Part shown: positions 5,732 through 9,821 of the stretch, piece after piece
How the letters are laid out: every line of letters starts with the position of its first letter
How positions within the stretch are numbered: the stretch's first letter is position 1
NCBI GenBank assembly: GCA_029289015.1
Contig: JARFUL010000027.1
Span: 1 to 9,821, forward strand
DNA: 9,821 bases
From: Syntrophobacteria bacterium
Lineage (GTDB): Bacteria; Desulfobacterota; Syntrophobacteria; JARFUL01
Reading direction: 5' to 3'
Notes under the pieces: generated by a model
Database searches by the model: none
What the model saw: only the letters and a program-made list of their open reading frames with translations
Told to the model about the DNA's origin: nothing
Made by a program: the position numbers and the translations under genes

Positions 5732-8700
5732 TCACGGCCTCGCGCCCTCCACCAGGATAAAGGGCGCCCAGAAGAATGGATGCGCATAGGATATGGGGCC
5801 CCGCTTTTGCGCCCTGCCGGCTCCGAGAAGGTTTAGTTTGCCCTGTCTCAGGGCCTCGGCCTTTCGCCCGGGGTCTTTGCGCACCATCCGGTGAAAATCG
5901 GTGATGAGGGTTGCGGTCGCGCGGTCATCCACGCTCCACATGCTCACCACCAGCCCCTCGACCCCTGCATAGAGGAAAGCCCTGCTCAGCCCCAAAAGCC
6001 CCTCACCATCCTTGATCTCCCCGAGCCCCACCTCACACGCGCTGAGGGTCACCAGTTCCGCATTCAGGGACAGATTGAAAATTTCATGGGTCTTTAACAG
6101 TTTGAAATCTTTCCCCTGGCGACCGGGCGCGAACACCAGCGCGGAGAACATGGGATGCTCTTCATTGAGTATCCCGTGGGTGGACAGGTGGAGTGACGAA
6201 TACCGGCCGCTCTCCTTGAGAAAACGGTCCTTGGTGGCATCATGCCTGAGATAGATCCTGGCATTGGGTGCGTAGAGAGCCGCAACGTTTTGAACCTCCA
6301 CCTCGGAGTAGGGCAGGGGGGTCATCTCGAATTCACCGCCCTTCAGCCTTACCTTGTGTTTGGGGCTAGTCTCTTCCCTCCCCGTTGGGTTGCCGAATGC
6401 CAGCAGAAGGCCGCTGAGCTCGCCCGGTTGCCCCCGATGAAGCCTCGGGTCCATGGTGCTGGCCGAGATCGCGTAGGAGATGGCCGGGGCCTGCTCCACA
6501 AGGTACCGGGCCGCGTTGATGCGCTTTCCCCTGTCCTGCCTCCCTTCGTCCATTTCCGAGATCACGAGAAGCTCGAAGGGCAGGTACAGAAGGGGGCCGT
6601 GGGGTACGATCACCAGTTTGGACGCGGCCGAGATAAAAGGTTCGCACGGCCTGAAGAGCCGCGCGTAGAGCTCGTGGGCCAGACCGAGGTTAAAAGACGC
6701 GAGGGCATCCACGTTTCGCGTCTCTTTGATTCTTTTGAAGGGCCTTCGCAGGGCCTCGACCTGCCTCGTCAACTCCGATTTCCCCACAGGCAGGGTCAGC
6801 ACCGCCTCAAGTTTGGTCCTGCTTACCACAAAGAGGTAGGTCTCTTCCAGGGCCACAAAATACTCCAGGAGAACCTCCCCCGGCCTGAGCACCCTTTGCT
6901 GAATCTCCTTCAGGCTGAGGGGACGGGGGCTCTTGAGACGCGCGTAATTGGGGTAGCGTTTATCCAGTTCCCGGAGAAGTTGCGCATACTCGAAGTCCAG
7001 CTGGTTCAGCCTCTCCTTCAGCGCGAGCGCGCTGGCAGGGTCCCTCTGTCCGATCAACTCGCTCCTGATGCGGTACACCAGAGAATGGATCTCCTGCTCC
7101 CGCGAGAGCATGCCCTGGTCTACGCCCGCCAGGATTTTGGTCCTCGCTCCCTTGATCATGTCGAGAATCGTCCGGCCCCGCGCGCGCTCGGAGACCTCTA
7201 ATGCAAGGACCGCGTCCTTTGTCTGGGAGTCCCGGCGATAGAGCCTAATCAGAAGGCTGATCAGCGCTTCGTAGGGGTTCTGCCGGCGCTCGAAAAACAC
7301 GACCTTGTGCTCTTCGGTGGCCAGCCTGTCCCGGATGGCTTCCAGGGTTTGTATGGATGCCAGGTAGGCGTCCTTTGCGTTCTGGAGCTCCCCGATCCGC
7401 TCGTAGAGCAGGCCCTTCTTCAGGTGGACATCCGCGATCTGCTCCAGGGATTGAACGGGCTGAAACGCGCGGATCGCCTTGTCATGGGCCGCGAGGGCCT
7501 CCCTATACCTTCCGGCCGGCTCGTAGAGAACCTCGGCCATGAACCTGTGCGCGAAACCCTGGGCCCTCAGGTCCCCTATGGACTCCCAGATGGCCAGCGC
7601 GTCCTCAAAGGACTTCTTGGCGTCCGCGCTCTGCCCCAGCGCCGCGCGGGCGAGGGCCAGGTGATGCAGGGCCAGCCCCTGCCACTCCTTCTCCCCCATA
7701 TAGATGGCGCGGGCATGCGCGTCCTGTGCATATTTGAGGGATCGTCTTAAAGCCTCCTCCCTTTCCCCTCCCTCCCTCAGCAGGGCCTCCTGACGGTGGA
7801 GGTATGCCAGGGCCCGTATCACGTAACCCTGGCGCCACATATCTTTGGATTCCAGCGCCGCGCCAAGGGCCTTCTCCTCATAGTGGATGGCCCTCTTCAG
7901 GTGGGCCAGGGCTAAAGGTCCATCGTCCCGGATCTTCCCCGTGTCCGCGATGGCCCCCACGGAGAGCCCCAGATGGTTGAAAGCCCGCGCCTGGGCCCTG
8001 AGCCGCTCCTGGAGGTCGGAAATATCCTGTGCGGCCGCGAGCGCCTGGCCGTGGAGCTCCACGGCCTTGGCGTAATCGCCGAGTCTCCTGTAAAAATACC
8101 CCATATAGTCCCGCTGAAGCGCGACCGCTGCCGCGTCTCCCCCCTGTTTCGCGTAGCTCAACGCCTGCCCGTAGACCCTAAACGCGTCATCGAACCGTCC
8201 GCTGTCCACATATATGTCGCCCAGCTGGCGCAAACCCCGGACAGCCTCCCGCCAGTCGCCTGGGACCTTGAGCGCTTCAAGACCCTCTTTGTAGAGCTCG
8301 ATGGCCCGCTTATGGGTCTTTTTGCGCTCGTAGACGTCTCCCAGGTCAATGAGCGCCATGCCGGTGTGGAGCCGGTCCTCATATTCTTTTGCCAGCTCCA
8401 GGGCCCGCTCGTGGTATTTCAGCGCGACCGGGTAGCGGGTCAGCTTGCGCGCGGACTGCCCCGCGAGATGGAGCGCGTCCATCTCACCGTCGAAGTCCCC
8501 GATGGACCGAAACATCTCTGCCGCGGCCTCGCCCGATTGAAGGGCCTTGACATACGCTCCCTGGGCAAACTCCCTGGCCCCGCGCATAAGGTGCTCGCGG
8601 CCCCGGATGTTGGCCGCGCGCTCCTCCTTGTTCCAGCCGCGGTAGGCCGCGACCTTCTTGGACAGGTAGTGGTCGGCCGACACCTTGCCCGCGGCTTCGG

Positions 8701-8992
8701 CCAGGGAGGATGCCTGGCCCATGATCTCCTTCGCGCGGACCGAACGCGGCCCTCCCGGGTCCCTGACGTATTCCATTAGCAGCCTGTCCAGTGCGCCGCG
8801 CAAAAGGTCGCGGTTGGCCCCGGCCAGCTCGATTATCCCGGCTTTGTCGTCCCGGCTATACGCGTCGGAGACTAGCAGCACAAAACGATCCAGCGTAACC
8901 CTGCCCTTAGACCGCGCGGCCGGGCCACCGAAGAGCACGGCCGGAAGTATGAGCAGCATGCCGGCCAGTAAAAGGACTCTGTAGATACGCAT
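5732..8992 (-). CDS. Exported TPR-CHAT protease-like protein
   Basis: 1086-residue protein: signal peptide, long TPR array, CHAT caspase/separase-like domain. MRIYRVLLLAGMLLILPAV is a signal sequence without a lipobox, so a soluble periplasmic or secreted protein is expected. TPR units are clear near residues 173-202, 212-242, 253-282 (LGDIYVDSGRFDDAFRVYGQ) and 293-322, with further repeats to about 552. A SERARGRTILDMI segment (601-613), usual ahead of CHAT domains, leads to the CHAT domain (about 700-1084). The dyad is intact: H939 in LSTHG and C986 in LSACEVGLG, followed by the GEGLLGLSRAFLYAG element. Start: AAAGAGGA lies 6 nt before ATG 8990-8992 and touches the ATG at 8996-8998; an upstream TTG (9014-9016) is unlikely. 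It precedes the CHASE2 cyclase by 85 bp and follows the membrane protein gene by 31 bp. Proteolytic activity and target are inferred. Confidence 0.95.
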   Translation of the reverse strand: MRIYRVLLLAGMLLILPAVLFGGPAARSKGRVTLDRFVLLVSDAYSRDDKAGIIELAGANRDLLRGALDRLLMEYVRDPGGPRSVRAKEIMGQASSLAEAAGKVSADHYLSKKVAAYRGWNKEERAANIRGREHLMRGAREFAQGAYVKALQSGEAAAEMFRSIGDFDGEMDALHLAGQSARKLTRYPVALKYHERALELAKEYEDRLHTGMALIDLGDVYERKKTHKRAIELYKEGLEALKVPGDWREAVRGLRQLGDIYVDSGRFDDAFRVYGQALSYAKQGGDAAAVALQRDYMGYFYRRLGDYAKAVELHGQALAAAQDISDLQERLRAQARAFNHLGLSVGAIADTGKIRDDGPLALAHLKRAIHYEEKALGAALESKDMWRQGYVIRALAYLHRQEALLREGGEREEALRRSLKYAQDAHARAIYMGEKEWQGLALHHLALARAALGQSADAKKSFEDALAIWESIGDLRAQGFAHRFMAEVLYEPAGRYREALAAHDKAIRAFQPVQSLEQIADVHLKKGLLYERIGELQNAKDAYLASIQTLEAIRDRLATEEHKVVFFERRQNPYEALISLLIRLYRRDSQTKDAVLALEVSERARGRTILDMIKGARTKILAGVDQGMLSREQEIHSLVYRIRSELIGQRDPASALALKERLNQLDFEYAQLLRELDKRYPNYARLKSPRPLSLKEIQQRVLRPGEVLLEYFVALEETYLFVVSRTKLEAVLTLPVGKSELTRQVEALRRPFKRIKETRNVDALASFNLGLAHELYARLFRPCEPFISAASKLVIVPHGPLLYLPFELLVISEMDEGRQDRGKRINAARYLVEQAPAISYAISASTMDPRLHRGQPGELSGLLLAFGNPTGREETSPKHKVRLKGGEFEMTPLPYSEVEVQNVAALYAPNARIYLRHDATKDRFLKESGRYSSLHLSTHGILNEEHPMFSALVFAPGRQGKDFKLLKTHEIFNLSLNAELVTLSACEVGLGEIKDGEGLLGLSRAFLYAGVEGLVVSMWSVDDRATATLITDFHRMVRKDPGRKAEALRQGKLNLLGAGRAQKRGPISYAHPFFWAPFILVEGARP

Positions 8993-8998
8993 CTTCAT

Positions 8999-9006
8999 TC
9001 CTCTTT
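8999..9006 (-). promoter_or_regulatory. Ribosome binding site of the TPR-CHAT gene
   Basis: AAAGAGGA on the minus strand. It abuts the ATG at 8996-8998 and is 6 nt from the ATG at 8990-8992, which favours the latter start. It lies in the short gap after the upstream membrane protein gene, consistent with an operon. Confidence 0.7.
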
Positions 9007-9023
9007 GCCGCGGCAAAAGGTCC

Positions 9024-9821
9024 CTACCCCCCGGTCGCGTTCAGCTCCGCGCGCAGCTCCTCCAGCCTCTTGCGCACGGTCTCCTCCCCCACCTCCATGA
9101 CCACGGGGCCGTCCTCGGGGCACAGCTCTCTACGGTGCACGAATATCCTACGCATCTCCCCCGTCTCATCCGCTAAATAGGTCGGCAGGGACGTCAGGTA
9201 ATTGTAGGGAAAAAAGGGAAACAGCGCGGGCGTCACGTAAAGCTTGAAATCCTCCCCGTTCTTACCCGAATCGAGCTTGATGCGGTAGGCTCTCGTACGA
9301 ACGACAGCCTTTTGCCTTCTAAGCGCGGCCCTCTCTTCGGCTCCCAGCGGCTTCAGACGCCCTATGGCAAGCTGATAGGCCACGAGCTTCTCAACCCTGG
9401 CATCCGGGTTTACATGCCAGCCCCTCGTAAAATAATAGGAGGAATGGCTGAAGAAAGCCAGGGGCATGCCCATGAGGAAGAGGGAGGATGGAATCAGGAT
9501 CAACCCCGCGGGTATAAGCCTTTTGGGATTGATTCTCTTCAGATACTCGGGCTCCGTGTGGCCCTTGAGGGAACGGACTCCCCACCACACCATGTTGATT
9601 CCCCTGCCTGTGACTATCACGCCGAAAACAAGGCCGATAAACATGGCCAGCCAGCCCAGCGCCATTGAAAAGAGGATGAGAACAACGGCTCCCACTATCT
9701 TGACGATGGGCGACTTGGGTAGAAAGGGCCCTTTACCAGCCTGCTCCAGCTCCTCGATGTGTCCCCGCACAGCCGCGTATCCCCCTCCCAGAAGGGTGAG
9801 GATTATCATGAGGGGCAGGAT
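9024..9821 (-). CDS. Multi-pass membrane protein of unknown family (probably 5' truncated)
   Basis: I do not recognise the family. The frame has an ATG at 9807-9809, giving 261 residues, but it stays open to the right edge (four more codons reading ILPL) and no ribosome site precedes the ATG. ILPLMIILTLL looks like the middle of a membrane helix, so the true start is probably outside the window. With ATG numbering, hydrophobic segments lie near 1-14, 36-66 (long enough for two helices, ending in a GRG turn) and 98-120. A soluble part follows (about 125-261) with a charged stretch, an aromatic patch LYVTPALFPFFPYNYL (190-205), one Cys (C230) and a charged C-terminal helix. It ends 31 bp before the TPR-CHAT start and is likely co-transcribed. 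A role as membrane partner of the exported CHAT protein is possible but only inferred. Confidence 0.75.
   Translation of the reverse strand: MLPLMIILTLLGGGYAAVRGHIEELEQAGKGPFLPKSPIVKIVGAVVLILFSMALGWLAMFIGLVFGVIVTGRGINMVWWGVRSLKGHTEPEYLKRINPKRLIPAGLILIPSSLFLMGMPLAFFSHSSYYFTRGWHVNPDARVEKLVAYQLAIGRLKPLGAEERAALRRQKAVVRTRAYRIKLDSGKNGEDFKLYVTPALFPFFPYNYLTSLPTYLADETGEMRRIFVHRRELCPEDGPVVMEVGEETVRKRLEELRAELNATGG

Noticed and set aside
5047..5760. 237-codon plus-strand frame antisense to the CHASE2 region
   Set aside because: Shadow of the CHASE2 coding sequence, with low-complexity Arg/Gly/His composition and no ribosome site.
6242..7201. 319-codon plus-strand frame antisense to the TPR-CHAT gene
   Set aside because: Shadow frame typical of GC-rich coding DNA. 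The opposite strand encodes clear CHAT motifs, and this translation has no domain signature.
7973..8779. 268-codon plus-strand frame antisense to the TPR repeats
   Set aside because: Mirrors TPR codons on the minus strand and shows no recognisable domain.

Overview
The window is GC-rich bacterial DNA in which every credible gene lies on the minus strand, so gene order runs from right to left. The gene families point to a Gram-negative environmental bacterium: exported and periplasmic sensory proteins, a CHASE2 adenylate cyclase, a secreted CHAT protease and an ATP-grasp RiPP locus. A deltaproteobacterial-type lineage (Desulfobacterota or Nitrospirota-like) or a poorly cultured phylum would fit. 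No rRNA or marker gene is present, so taxonomy is a guess.

Right part (about 9821 to 2852): four co-directional genes with gaps of about 30 to 100 bp look like one operon. In order of transcription they are a multi-pass membrane protein of unknown family (probably cut by the right edge), an exported TPR protein with a C-terminal CHAT-type His/Cys protease domain, a CHASE2 membrane sensor fused to a class III adenylate cyclase with all catalytic residues, and an exported protein with a FecR-like domain. Three of these place their sensory or catalytic parts outside the cytoplasm. The cyclase would turn an extracytoplasmic event into cytoplasmic cAMP.

Left part (about 2742 to 1): a good sigma70-type promoter (perfect TTGACA) precedes a second unit. 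This holds a 79-residue small protein, an ABC exporter with fused membrane and ATPase domains, and the first 123 codons of an MvdD/MdnC-type ATP-grasp ligase that runs off the left edge. The small protein has a leader motif (FAVRFLEEG) resembling the PFFARFLE-type leader of microviridin precursors, then a Gly-Gly, then a short tail rich in Thr/Ser and ending in Asp residues. Together these form a graspetide (omega-ester/omega-amide cross-linked RiPP) cluster: precursor, exporter, ligase. The core sequence does not match the microviridin TxKYPSDWE pattern, so the product may belong to an undescribed group. The ligase gene is easy to miss because it is truncated by the window edge.

The longest non-coding stretches are 2626-2851 (promoter and 5' leader of the RiPP unit) and 2190-2385 (spacer with small hairpins between precursor and transporter). 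No tRNA, rRNA, CRISPR array, insertion sequence or long repeat was seen.
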